This document shows positions 7,775 through 15,699 of a stretch of 40,011 nt of DNA, piece by piece. Source of the DNA: Marinobacter sp. B9-2 (lineage in GTDB: Bacteria; Pseudomonadota; Gammaproteobacteria; Pseudomonadales; Oleiphilaceae); contig PYVH01000022.1 of assembly GCA_003030785.1 (NCBI GenBank), forward strand, positions 1 to 40,011. The letters are read 5' to 3'. The number at the start of each line of letters is the position of its first letter. Within the stretch, counting starts at the first letter, position 1. Both the position numbers and the translations under genes were made by a program. The notes beneath the pieces are model-generated. The model did not search any database. It worked only from the letters and a program-made list of their open reading frames with translations, and had not been told where the DNA came from.

Positions 7775-8956
7775 TCAGATCAACTCAATGGCAACAGCAG
7801 TCCCCTCGCCACCACCAATACACAGCGAAGCAACACCACGCTTGAGGCCACGCTGCTTCAGTGCATTCATCAGGGTAACAATGATCCGCGAGCCGGAAGA
7901 GCCGATCGGGTGCCCCAGGGCACAAGCGCCGCCGTGGACGTTCACCTTGTCAGCCGGCAGTTTCAGCTCGTTGATGGCCGCAAGGGTAACCACGGCGAAG
8001 GCTTCGTTGATCTCGAAGAGATCCACGTCATCCACGCTCCAGCCGGCTTTCTTCAGCACCTTCTCGATGGCGCCGATGGGCGCCAGGGTGAACTCGGCCG
8101 GCAGGCGTGCGTGGGTGGCGTGGGCAACGATCCGTGCCTGTGGAACCAGACCGCGGGCATCGGCTTCGGCGGCGGAGGCCAGAACCAGCGCAGAAGCGCC
8201 GTCGCTGATGGAACTGGAGTTGGCGGCCGTCACCGAACCGTCTTTGGCAAACGCCGGACGCAAGCTCGGGATCTTCTCGGGCTTGGCGTTGCCGGGCTGC
8301 TCGTCGATCTCGACCAGGGTTTCACCCGCGCGGCTCTCAACGCTCACCGGAACAATCTCGTCACGGAACCAGCCGTTTTCGATGGCGGCCAGGGATTTCT
8401 GCAGGGACCCGATGGCAAATTCGTCCATAGCCTGACGGTTGATGTCGTATTTGTCAGCGGTGCGCTGTGCGAAGACGCCCATCAGGCCGCCTTCGTAGGC
8501 GTCTTCCAGACCGTCCAGGAACATGCTGTCCATTACCTGTCCGTGACCCATGCGCATGCCGGCGCGGGCCTTGGGCAGCAGGTAAGGCGCCTGGCTCATG
8601 TTTTCCATGCCGCCGGCGATCATGATGTTGTTGGTACCGGCCTTGATCTGGTCGTGGGCCATGATCACGGCCTGCATGCCGGAGCCGCACATCTTGTTGA
8701 TGGTGGTACAGCCGGAGCTGTCGGGAATGCCGGAAGCGCGGGAGGCCTGGCGCGCCGGGGCCTGGCCAAGGCCGGCGGGCAGCACGCAGCCCATAATGAC
8801 TTCCTGGACATCCGCCGGCTGGAGGCCGGAACGCTCAATGGCCGCCTTGATGGAGATGGCGCCCAGATCCGGGGAGCGCACAGAGCTGAGGGAGCCCATC
8901 ATGCCGCCCATGGGGGTTCTTGCTGAACCTGCGATTACCACATCATTGCTGTTCAT
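7775..8956 (-). CDS. acetyl-CoA acetyltransferase (thiolase)
   Basis: Thiolase of 393 residues, the standard length, acting in the cytoplasm on acetoacetyl-CoA or a branched 3-ketoacyl-CoA. Active-site elements: nucleophilic Cys in INKMCGSGMQA (about residue 89), His in GGACALGHPIGSSGSR, and the second Cys in SLCIGGGEG. It starts at ATG with an AGGAGG site. In transcription order it follows the acyl-CoA dehydrogenase and the HSD10-like dehydrogenase genes, which supports terminal cleavage of 2-methylacetoacetyl-CoA or acetoacetyl-CoA. The 158-nt gap before it holds a long hairpin (8991-9084). Acetyl-CoA made by the Liu pathway next door is another link. Confidence 0.92.
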   Translation of the reverse strand: MNSNDVVIAGSARTPMGGMMGSLSSVRSPDLGAISIKAAIERSGLQPADVQEVIMGCVLPAGLGQAPARQASRASGIPDSSGCTTINKMCGSGMQAVIMAHDQIKAGTNNIMIAGGMENMSQAPYLLPKARAGMRMGHGQVMDSMFLDGLEDAYEGGLMGVFAQRTADKYDINRQAMDEFAIGSLQKSLAAIENGWFRDEIVPVSVESRAGETLVEIDEQPGNAKPEKIPSLRPAFAKDGSVTAANSSSISDGASALVLASAAEADARGLVPQARIVAHATHARLPAEFTLAPIGAIEKVLKKAGWSVDDVDLFEINEAFAVVTLAAINELKLPADKVNVHGGACALGHPIGSSGSRIIVTLMNALKQRGLKRGVASLCIGGGEGTAVAIELI

Positions 8957-8990
8957 TTTGTTGTCCTCCTGATTGGGTGGAGGGCCCGAT

Positions 8991-9084
8991 CAGGGGCAGC
9001 CTTTCCGGGACACGCTGTGAATACGTCCCTGTACGCTTGACTGCAGCATCCATGCTGCAGACAGTCCCGGAAAGGCTGCCCCTG
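8991..9084 (-). repeat. Long hairpin repeat, family 2, copy A (between acyl-CoA dehydrogenase and thiolase genes)
   Basis: A perfect 21-bp inverted repeat (8991-9011 with 9064-9084) encloses a perfect 9-bp stem CTGCAGCAT/ATGCTGCAG (9041-9049, 9052-9060). Read leftward, the asymmetric core is AAGCGTACAGGGACGTATTC. The same architecture with another set of arms occurs at 12871-12978. Both copies have the core in the same direction as transcription of the surrounding operon. Confidence 0.85.
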
Positions 9085-9114
9085 CTCGGACCCCGAGCAT
9101 TCGAGTTGCCGTCC

Positions 9115-10266
9115 TCAGGCCTTGCCCAGTACCGACCGGGCAATAATTTCTTTCATGACTTCCGAGGTGCCGCCGTAAATGCGCTGCACCCGCGCGTCGA
9201 TAAAGGCCCGGGAAATCGGGTATTCGGTGGTGTAACCGTAACCGCCAAACAGCTGCAGGCAGCCATCGGCCACGCGGCACTGCATCTCGGTGGCGCTGTA
9301 CTTGGCCATGGAGGCGGTCGGTGCATCCAGCTCACCCCGGTCGTACTGGTCGATGCACTGGTCCACAAATGCCTTGTTCACCCGATAGTCGGTTTCCATG
9401 CGCGCGATTTCAAAACGGGTGTTCTGCAGTTGGGCCAGCTTCTGGCCGAACAGTTCCCGTTCCTGCGCGTAGGCAATGGTCAGGTCCAGGGAGCCACGGG
9501 CGGCAGCTACGCCCAGGGCGCCGATCACCAGACGTTCCCGGGGCAGTTCCTTCATCAGGTACACAAAGCCCTGCCCTTCTTCGCCGAGAAGCGCGGAAGC
9601 CGGGATGCGCATGTCGGAGAAGAACAGCTCGGAGGTATCCCCGGAATGCTGGCCGATCTTGTCCAGGTTGCGACCTTTGCTGTAGCCCGGCAGCGAGGTG
9701 TCCACCAGGAACAGGCTGATGCCGCGGGCGCCGGCCTTCGGGTCGGTTTTCGCGGCGACGATGACCATGTCGGCGTGCTGACCGTTGGTGATGAAGGTCT
9801 TGGAACCGTTCAGGATGTACTTATCGCCATCCTTGACCGCACTGGTGCGGATCGCCTGCAGGTCACTGCCAGCACCGGGTTCAGTCATGGCGATGGCGCC
9901 AACGGCTTCGCCGGAAACCAGCTTGGGAAGCCACTGCTGCCGCTGCTCTTCATTGCCCATGTGGCTCAGATAGGGAGCGACAATGTCCGAATGGACCATC
10001 ACGTTGGTGGATAGCGCGCCGAATCCCATGCGGGCAAGTTCTTCACCCACCACCACGGAGAACTGGAAAGGCGCACCAATCCCGCCCCACTCTTCAGGCA
10101 CATCCACGCACAGCATTCCGGCGTTGCCCAGGGTGTTCCAGAGCTCGCGGGGCACCAGCCCGGACTTCTCCCAGGCTTCGTAGTGCGGCGTCACTTCTTT
10201 TTCCAGGACCTTGATAACGGAATCCCGGAACATCCCCAGTTCTTCTTTATCAACAGACACGGTCAT
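9115..10266 (-). CDS. acyl-CoA dehydrogenase
   Basis: FAD enzyme that introduces the alpha-beta double bond into an acyl-CoA and passes electrons to ETF. 383 residues from the ATG at 10266, which has a clear GGAGAC site; an in-frame TTG at 10281 would add five residues but has no such support. Family motifs: MTEPGAGSDL, KTFITNGQHAD, the C-terminal QLFGGYGYTTEYPISR and RIYGGTSEVMKEIIAR. It lies 9 nt beyond the gap from the HSD10-like SDR, in one operon with the thiolase. Together they look like the last steps of a branched-chain (isoleucine-type, 2-methylbutyryl-CoA) or short-chain oxidation; the acyl preference is inferred from neighbours only. Confidence 0.92.
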   Translation of the reverse strand: MTVSVDKEELGMFRDSVIKVLEKEVTPHYEAWEKSGLVPRELWNTLGNAGMLCVDVPEEWGGIGAPFQFSVVVGEELARMGFGALSTNVMVHSDIVAPYLSHMGNEEQRQQWLPKLVSGEAVGAIAMTEPGAGSDLQAIRTSAVKDGDKYILNGSKTFITNGQHADMVIVAAKTDPKAGARGISLFLVDTSLPGYSKGRNLDKIGQHSGDTSELFFSDMRIPASALLGEEGQGFVYLMKELPRERLVIGALGVAAARGSLDLTIAYAQERELFGQKLAQLQNTRFEIARMETDYRVNKAFVDQCIDQYDRGELDAPTASMAKYSATEMQCRVADGCLQLFGGYGYTTEYPISRAFIDARVQRIYGGTSEVMKEIIARSVLGKA

Positions 10267-10290
10267 GTATGTCTCCTGCAATTGAATGCT

Positions 10291-11052
10291 TTACTTGGGC
10301 GCCATACGAAGCGCGCAGTCCAGACGAATCACTTCGCCGTTGAGAATCGGGTTGCGCACCATCTGGTCCACCATCATGCCGAATTCTTCCGGCTTGCCGA
10401 GACGCTTCGGGAACGGCAGCGTAGCGGCCAGGCTTTCCTGAACCTCATCGGGCATACCCGCCATCATGGGCGTCATGAACAGGCCCGGTGCAATCGTATT
10501 TACACGGATGCCTTCGCGAGCCAGCTCACGGGCCGACTGCAGGGTAAGCGATACCACACCGCCCTTGGACGCGCTATAGGCCGCCTGGCCAATCTGGCCC
10601 TCGTAGGCGGCCACCGAGGCGGTATTGATGATCACACCCCGTTCACCGTCAGCGTTGGGCTCACGCTGGGCCATATCTGCTGCCGCCAGGCGCAGAATGT
10701 TAAAGGTACCAATCAGGTTGACCTGGACAACCTTGCTGAAGTTCTCCAGCGGCATTACCCCCTCACGGCCCAGAATCTTGGAGGCCGTGGCAATACCGGC
10801 ACAGTTCACAGCAATACCGCAGGGGCCATGGGCCTCACGGGCCGCGTTAATCGCTGCTTCGGCGCTGTCGGGGGAGCTTACATCGCACTCAAGGAAAATC
10901 CCGCCAATGTCCTCGGCCACCTTGCGGCCCTGCTCTTTCTGAAGATCCAGGATCGCCACCTTGCATCCGGATGCCGCCAGCGCACGGGCCGCACCCTCGC
11001 CCAGCCCGGAAGCACCGCCTGTTACAATGGCTGCCACATTTTTGAATTCCAT
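10291..11052 (-). CDS. 3-hydroxyacyl-CoA dehydrogenase of the SDR family (HSD10-like, 3-hydroxy-2-methylbutyryl-CoA dehydrogenase)
   Basis: NAD-dependent SDR of 253 residues. The nucleotide loop TGGASGLG, NCAGIA, and the catalytic Ser plus YSASK (in INTASVAAYEGQIGQAAYSA) are all present. Overall it reads very like mammalian type-10 17-beta-HSD/HADH2 (shared EPNADGERGVIINTASVAA-type block, TIAPGLF, LNGEVIRLD), an enzyme that oxidises 3-hydroxy-2-methylbutyryl-CoA in isoleucine breakdown. It is the first gene of the leftward operon and diverges from liuR across a LiuR-type operator, so it is probably in the same regulon as the leucine genes. Confidence 0.9.
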   Translation of the reverse strand: MEFKNVAAIVTGGASGLGEGAARALAASGCKVAILDLQKEQGRKVAEDIGGIFLECDVSSPDSAEAAINAAREAHGPCGIAVNCAGIATASKILGREGVMPLENFSKVVQVNLIGTFNILRLAAADMAQREPNADGERGVIINTASVAAYEGQIGQAAYSASKGGVVSLTLQSARELAREGIRVNTIAPGLFMTPMMAGMPDEVQESLAATLPFPKRLGKPEEFGMMVDQMVRNPILNGEVIRLDCALRMAPK

Positions 11053-11106
11053 CGTTCACTCCCCTTTTCAGGATTCTGTTTGTTAAAAATCGGACCCTAA
11101 AACTAC

Positions 11107-11122
11107 TTTACGTTTACGTAAA
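11107..11122. promoter_or_regulatory. LiuR-type operator between the divergent operons
   Basis: TTTACGTTTACGTAAA is a palindrome of two 7-nt halves (TTTACGT and ACGTAAA) around TT. It lies in the 104-nt gap between the HSD10-like gene and liuR. MerR-family LiuR regulators are known to bind such ACGTnnACGT palindromes. One site could serve both directions. Confidence 0.8.
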
Positions 11123-11156
11123 CTTTATCTAACCTAAGTCTAAAAAGGAAATCCCA

Positions 11157-11600
11157 ATGGACATTAAACAGACATACAGCATCAGCGAGCTCGCCAAAGA
11201 GTTCGACGTGACAACCCGGAGCATTCGTTTCTACGAGGATCAGGAGCTGCTCAGGCCCACGCGGCGCGGGCAGGCACGGATCTTCAGTTCAAAGGATCGA
11301 GTGCGTCTGAAGCTTATTCTCCGCGGCAAGCGAATGGGATTTTCCCTCGCGGAAACCAAAGAATTGTTCGATCTGTGGGACGAAACCCTCAGCGGCAATG
11401 AAAAACAGCTGCTGAAGATGCTGACCATCCTGGAAAACAAACGGGCTCAGCTGGAACAGCAGAAAAACGACATTGCCCAGGCAGAAATGGAAATGGATAC
11501 AGCCGAAGCCCGGTGCCGAGAAGCCCTGGCCGAGCTGCAGAAGAAAAAGAAACAGCAGGCGCCGGCGAAAGAAGAAGCCAGGCAGACCGCTGAAAACTAA
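11157..11600 (+). CDS. liuR: MerR-family regulator of branched-chain amino acid degradation, LiuR
   Basis: 147-residue regulator with an N-terminal winged helix-turn-helix (SISELAKEFDVTTRSIRFYEDQ) and the R-x-Y-x-x-x-D signature of MerR proteins, then a long dimerisation helix from about residue 85 and a Lys/Gln-rich tail. No cysteines are placed for metal binding, which fits the LiuR group sensing a CoA intermediate of the pathway. ATG with AAGGA eight nt upstream. It is the first gene before liuA (29-nt gap) and faces the HSD10-like operon across a matching palindrome, so it very likely controls both operons and itself. Confidence 0.93.
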   Translation: MDIKQTYSISELAKEFDVTTRSIRFYEDQELLRPTRRGQARIFSSKDRVRLKLILRGKRMGFSLAETKELFDLWDETLSGNEKQLLKMLTILENKRAQLEQQKNDIAQAEMEMDTAEARCREALAELQKKKKQQAPAKEEARQTAEN

Positions 11601-11629
11601 TGAATGACAGAAATCAAAGGTAGCCAACG

Positions 11630-12799
11630 ATGAAATCACAATACTCAGAGCTCAACTTCGGCCTCGGCGAAACCCTCGATATGCTCCGCGAGCAGATCAA
11701 CGGCTTTGCTGCTTCCGAAATCGCACCGCGCGCCGAGGAAATTGACCGCAACAACGAGTTCCCCACGGACCTGTGGCGGAAAATGGGCGACATGGGCCTG
11801 CTGGGTATCACCGTGAGCGAAGAATACGGCGGCTCCGACATGGGCTACCTGGCACACGTCATCGCCATGGAAGAAATCAGCCGCGCCTCCGCCTCCGTTG
11901 GCCTCTCCTACGGTGCCCACTCCAACTTGTGTGTGAACCAGATTCACCGCAACGGCACCGAGGAACAGAAACAGAAATACCTGCCGAAACTCGTCAGCGG
12001 CGAACACATCGGCGCCCTGGCCATGTCCGAGCCCAACGCCGGTTCCGACGTCATCTCCATGAAACTGACCGCCAAAGACGCAGGTGGCCACTACGTCCTC
12101 AACGGCAACAAAATGTGGATCACCAACGGCCCGGATGCCAACACCTACGTCATCTACGCCAAGACCGACACATCCGCCGGCTCCAAAGGCGTGACCGCCT
12201 TCATCGTAGAACGCGACGCCCCGGGCTTCAGCCGCCACCAGAAACTCGACAAACTCGGCATGCGCGGCTCCAACACCTGTGAGCTGGTATTCCAGGACTG
12301 CAAAGTACCCAAGGAAAATGTTCTGGGCGGCGTTGGCAACGGCGCCAAAGTCCTCATGAGCGGCCTCGACTACGAACGCCTGGTACTCTCCGGCGGCCCG
12401 CTGGGCATCATGCAGGCCGCCATGGATGTGGTCGTTCCCTACATCCGCGAGCGCAAGCAGTTCGGCCAGGCCATTGGTGAATTCGAACTGGTACAGGGCA
12501 AAGTCGCCGACATGTACACCTGGATGAACACCGCCAAGTCCTACGTCTACATGGTTGCCATGTCCGCCGACCGCGGCGCGGAAACCACCCGTAAAGACGC
12601 CGCCGGCGCGATCCTCTACTCCGCCGAAATGGCCACCAAAATCGCCCTGGACGCCATCCAGCTGCTCGGCGGTAACGGCTACATCAACGAATACCCGACA
12701 GGCCGCCTGCTGCGGGACGCCAAACTGTATGAGATCGGTGCCGGCACGTCCGAGATCCGTCGGATGCTGATCGGTCGTGAGCTGTACCTGAACAAATAA
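11630..12799 (+). CDS. liuA: isovaleryl-CoA dehydrogenase
   Basis: Converts isovaleryl-CoA to 3-methylcrotonyl-CoA in leucine and isoprenoid breakdown. 389 residues. The catalytic base typical of isovaleryl-CoA dehydrogenases is present as Glu249 in [15 protein letters not shown], unlike other acyl-CoA dehydrogenases, whose base lies near the C-terminus. Other motifs: [52 protein letters not shown]. It follows liuR and is separated from liuB by 206 nt containing a long palindrome, which could uncouple its expression from the rest. Confidence 0.96.
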   Translation: MKSQYSELNFGLGETLDMLREQINGFAASEIAPRAEEIDRNNEFPTDLWRKMGDMGLLGITVSEEYGGSDMGYLAHVIAMEEISRASASVGLSYGAHSNLCVNQIHRNGTEEQKQKYLPKLVSGEHIGALAMSEPNAGSDVISMKLTAKDAGGHYVLNGNKMWITNGPDANTYVIYAKTDTSAGSKGVTAFIVERDAPGFSRHQKLDKLGMRGSNTCELVFQDCKVPKENVLGGVGNGAKVLMSGLDYERLVLSGGPLGIMQAAMDVVVPYIRERKQFGQAIGEFELVQGKVADMYTWMNTAKSYVYMVAMSADRGAETTRKDAAGAILYSAEMATKIALDAIQLLGGNGYINEYPTGRLLRDAKLYEIGAGTSEIRRMLIGRELYLNK

Positions 12800-12870
12800 A
12801 GCGCAGCTTGAAGCCAGAAGCCGTCCTTAGCCGGAAAAGCCGGGGACGGCTTGCACCCAAAGTACGACGA

Positions 12871-12978
12871 GGGACTGGCAGGGTGTCTTTCCGGGAATGT
12901 CGGCGGCCATGGATGGCCGACGCCAAGCGCACAGGGATGTGCTCGTAGCGGTTCCCGGAAAGATGCCCTGCCAGTCCC
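12871..12978 (+). repeat. Long hairpin repeat, family 2, copy B (liuA-liuB gap)
   Basis: Arms 12871-12896 and 12953-12978 pair over 26 nt with two non-canonical positions. Inside are the stem CGGCCAT/ATGGCCG (12904-12919) and the core AAGCGCACAGGGATGTGC (12925-12942), matching copy A at 8991-9084 read leftward. A small separate hairpin AGCCGTCC/GGACGGCT lies at 12819-12851. The element fills most of the gap between liuA and liuB. Confidence 0.85.
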
Positions 12979-13005
12979 GCCGCCCCGAACCTCGAGGCCC
13001 GAAAA

Positions 13006-14613
13006 ATGACAATACTGCAAAGCAAGATTAACCCAAGGTCCGAAGAGTTCCAGGCCAACCAGGAATCCATGGCCCAGGCCGTAGCCGACCTGCGTGACAA
13101 AGTTTCCACCATCCAGCAAGGCGGCGGCCCCTCCTACCAGGAGCGCCACATCGCCCGTGGCAAGCTGCTCCCCAGAGAGCGCATCAACCGCCTCCTGGAC
13201 GACGGCTCCCCGTTCCTGGAAATCGGCCAGTTTGCCGCCTACAACGTCTACGATGAAGAAGTCCCCGCGGCAGGCGTGATCGCCGGCGTGGGCCGCGTCT
13301 CCGGCACCGAATGCATGATCATCGCCAACGACGCCACCGTAAAAGGCGGCAGCTACTACCCGCTGACCGTCAAGAAACACCTGCGCGCCCAGGAAATCGC
13401 CCTGCAGAACCGCCTGCCATGCATCTACCTGGTCGACTCCGGCGGCGCCAACCTGCCCCGCCAGGACGAAGTCTTCCCGGATCGTGACCACTTCGGCCGC
13501 ATCTTCTACAACCAGGCCCGCATGTCCGCCGACGACATCCCCCAGATCGCCGTCGTGATGGGCCTGTGCACCGCCGGTGGCGCCTACGTGCCCGCCATGG
13601 CGGACGAATCCATCATCGTCCGCAACCAGGGCACCATCTTCCTGGCCGGCCCCCCGCTGGTAAAAGCTGCCACCGGTGAAGTAGTGACCGCCGAAGACCT
13701 CGGTGGCGCCGACGTACACTGTAAAATCTCCGGTGTTGCCGACCACTACGCCGAGAACGACGCCCACGCCCTGGAAATCGCCCGGCGCAGCGTCTCCAAC
13801 CTGAACCGTCGCAAGCCAACGGATGTGGAAATCCGCAAGCCCAGGGCACCGCTGTACGACGCCGAAGAAATCTACGGCATCGTCGGCACCGACCTGCGCA
13901 AACAGTTCGACGTTCGTGACGTCATCGCCCGCACCGTCGACGGCTCCGAATTCGACGAATTCAAACGCTACTACGGCCAGACCCTGGTGACCGGCTTTGC
14001 CCATATTCACGGCTACCCGGTGGGTATCATTGCCAACAACGGCATCCTGTTCAGCGAAGCCGCCCAGAAAGGCGCCCACTTCGTTGAACTGTGCTGCCAG
14101 CGCAACATTCCGCTGCTGTTCCTGCAGAACATCACCGGCTTCATGGTCGGCCAGAAGTACGAGTCTGAAGGCATCGCCAAGCACGGTGCCAAGATGGTCA
14201 TGGCCGTGGCCTGCGCCAACGTACCCAAGATCACCGTGCTGATCGGCGGCAGCTACGGCGCCGGCAACTACGGCATGTGCGGCCGCGCCTACAGCCCGGA
14301 CTTCCTGTGGATGTGGCCGAACGCCCGCATCTCCGTCATGGGCGGCGAACAGGCCGCCGGCGTTATGGCCCAGGTTCGCCGCGAAGGCCTCGAGCGCAAG
14401 GGGCAGAGCTGGAGTGCGGAAGGTGAGGCGGCATTCAAGAAGCCCATCGCCGACAAATACGAGCACCAGGGCCACCCCTATTACGCCAGTGCCCGCCTGT
14501 GGGACGACGGCGTAATCGACCCGGCCCAGACCCGGGAAGTGATCGCCCTGAGCCTGTCCGCCACGCTGAACCGGCCCGCGAAGCCTACGCGCTTCGGCGT
14601 GTTCCGCATGTAA
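13006..14613 (+). CDS. liuB: methylcrotonyl-CoA carboxylase, carboxyltransferase (beta) subunit
   Basis: Transfers the carboxyl group from biotin to 3-methylcrotonyl-CoA, forming 3-methylglutaconyl-CoA; partner of LiuD. 535 residues, the usual length. It has the two crotonase-like halves of acyl-CoA carboxyltransferases, with [19 protein letters not shown] and [16 protein letters not shown] in the first, and [13 protein letters not shown] plus [17 protein letters not shown] and [11 protein letters not shown] in the second. Only a weak GAGG lies before the ATG, downstream of the palindrome. The next gene, liuC, begins 15 nt later. Confidence 0.96.
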   Translation: MTILQSKINPRSEEFQANQESMAQAVADLRDKVSTIQQGGGPSYQERHIARGKLLPRERINRLLDDGSPFLEIGQFAAYNVYDEEVPAAGVIAGVGRVSGTECMIIANDATVKGGSYYPLTVKKHLRAQEIALQNRLPCIYLVDSGGANLPRQDEVFPDRDHFGRIFYNQARMSADDIPQIAVVMGLCTAGGAYVPAMADESIIVRNQGTIFLAGPPLVKAATGEVVTAEDLGGADVHCKISGVADHYAENDAHALEIARRSVSNLNRRKPTDVEIRKPRAPLYDAEEIYGIVGTDLRKQFDVRDVIARTVDGSEFDEFKRYYGQTLVTGFAHIHGYPVGIIANNGILFSEAAQKGAHFVELCCQRNIPLLFLQNITGFMVGQKYESEGIAKHGAKMVMAVACANVPKITVLIGGSYGAGNYGMCGRAYSPDFLWMWPNARISVMGGEQAAGVMAQVRREGLERKGQSWSAEGEAAFKKPIADKYEHQGHPYYASARLWDDGVIDPAQTREVIALSLSATLNRPAKPTRFGVFRM

Positions 14614-14628
14614 CCGAGGAGAAAGATC

Positions 14629-15432
14629 ATGTCAGAACAGGAATCTGCGGTTCTGCTGAGACGCCGCGACGGCGGTGTCACCGAGGTTGTGCTGAACCGC
14701 CCGGACAAGCGCAACGCCTTTGACGACGTCATCATTCAGCAGCTTATCCATACGCTGACCGACGTAAATGCCGACAGCCAGACCAAAGTGGTGATCCTGC
14801 GCTCCGAAGGCAAACACTTCTCCGCCGGCGCGGACCTGGGCTGGATGCGCCGCATGGCCGAGAACACCCACCAGGAAAACCTGGACGATTCCCGGGAACT
14901 GGCGCGGTTGATGAGTGTACTCAACCACCTGTCCAAGCTGGTGATCGGCCTGGTGCAGGGTGCGGCCTTCGGCGGCGCTGTGGGTCTTGCCGCCTGCTGC
15001 GACATCGTCATCGCCACCGAGAAATCCAGCTTCTGCCTGAGCGAAGTGAAGCTCGGCCTGATTCCGGCGGTCATCAGTCCCTACGTGGTGCGCGCCATTG
15101 GTGAGCGCCAGGCCCGTCGGTACTTCATCTCCGCCGAAGTCTTTACCGCAAAGCAGGCTCAGGAATATGGCCTGGTGCACATGGTGTGCGACGACGTGGA
15201 GGCCATGGAGCAGCGCTGCAACGAAATGCTCCAGCAGCTGGCCAGCAACGGCCCCGAAGCCATGAAAGCCGCCAAGGACCTGGTGTTTGCCGTCAGCCAC
15301 AAGCCGATCGATGAAACCGTGATCGACGATACCGCACATCGCATCGCAGACATCCGCGTGGGCGTGGAAGGCCAGGAAGGACTGAGCGCTTTCCTGAACA
15401 AACGCAAGGCCAACTGGGTTCCGGAGGAATAG
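14629..15432 (+). CDS. liuC: methylglutaconyl-CoA hydratase (enoyl-CoA hydratase family)
   Basis: Hydrates 3-methylglutaconyl-CoA to HMG-CoA. 267 residues with crotonase features: oxyanion-hole segments HFSAGADLGWM and GAAFGGAVGLAACC, and the acidic SEVKLGLIPAVISPYV active-site block. Excellent GAGGAGA site. The stop codon overlaps the first two bases of a very long inverted repeat (15431-15696) that separates it from liuD. Function is assigned chiefly by position in the liu operon, since crotonases are hard to separate by motif alone. Confidence 0.93.
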   Translation: MSEQESAVLLRRRDGGVTEVVLNRPDKRNAFDDVIIQQLIHTLTDVNADSQTKVVILRSEGKHFSAGADLGWMRRMAENTHQENLDDSRELARLMSVLNHLSKLVIGLVQGAAFGGAVGLAACCDIVIATEKSSFCLSEVKLGLIPAVISPYVVRAIGERQARRYFISAEVFTAKQAQEYGLVHMVCDDVEAMEQRCNEMLQQLASNGPEAMKAAKDLVFAVSHKPIDETVIDDTAHRIADIRVGVEGQEGLSAFLNKRKANWVPEE

Positions 15433-15696
15433 TGCCCTGTCTCATGGATTCTTTAACTTACTGCGTACTTCTGAAGACTTTGGGCAAGGCGCAGACCTGC
15501 AGGCATGGTGGTTCCATGCCAAAGGGCTGCAACGCAGAGCCAAAGTCTTCAGAAGTGCGCCCTACGGGAGTCGCTGAGAAACTGGCCAGCTGTGTTGTGC
15601 TGGCTCGATTTGGCACCACCAAACCTTCACCATCACGCCTTGCTGGCCAGTTTCTCAGCGGCTCAGTAAGTTAAAGAATCCATGAGACAGGGCACT
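15431..15696. repeat. Nested palindrome: 33-bp perfect stem enclosing two long hairpins of family 3 (liuC-liuD gap)
   Basis: Outer arms 15431-15463 and 15664-15696 are perfect reverse complements (33 bp). Within them hairpin 1 has 17-bp perfect arms (15467-15483, 15540-15556) and hairpin 2 has 19-bp perfect arms (15572-15590, 15642-15660). The interiors are related to each other in opposite orientation: both share AAGGCG, a stem with loop TGGTT or TGGTG before CCA, and a GC-CAAC-CAG end, while their arms differ. The whole gap could fold as a three-way junction. The liuD ribosome-binding region lies inside the right outer arm. Confidence 0.92.
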
Positions 15697-15699
15697 CAC

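Noticed and set aside
12679-14475. 598-codon open frame antisense to liuB and the end of liuA
   Set aside because: Same kind of shadow; low-complexity Gly/Val/His composition and it crosses the palindrome between the two genes.
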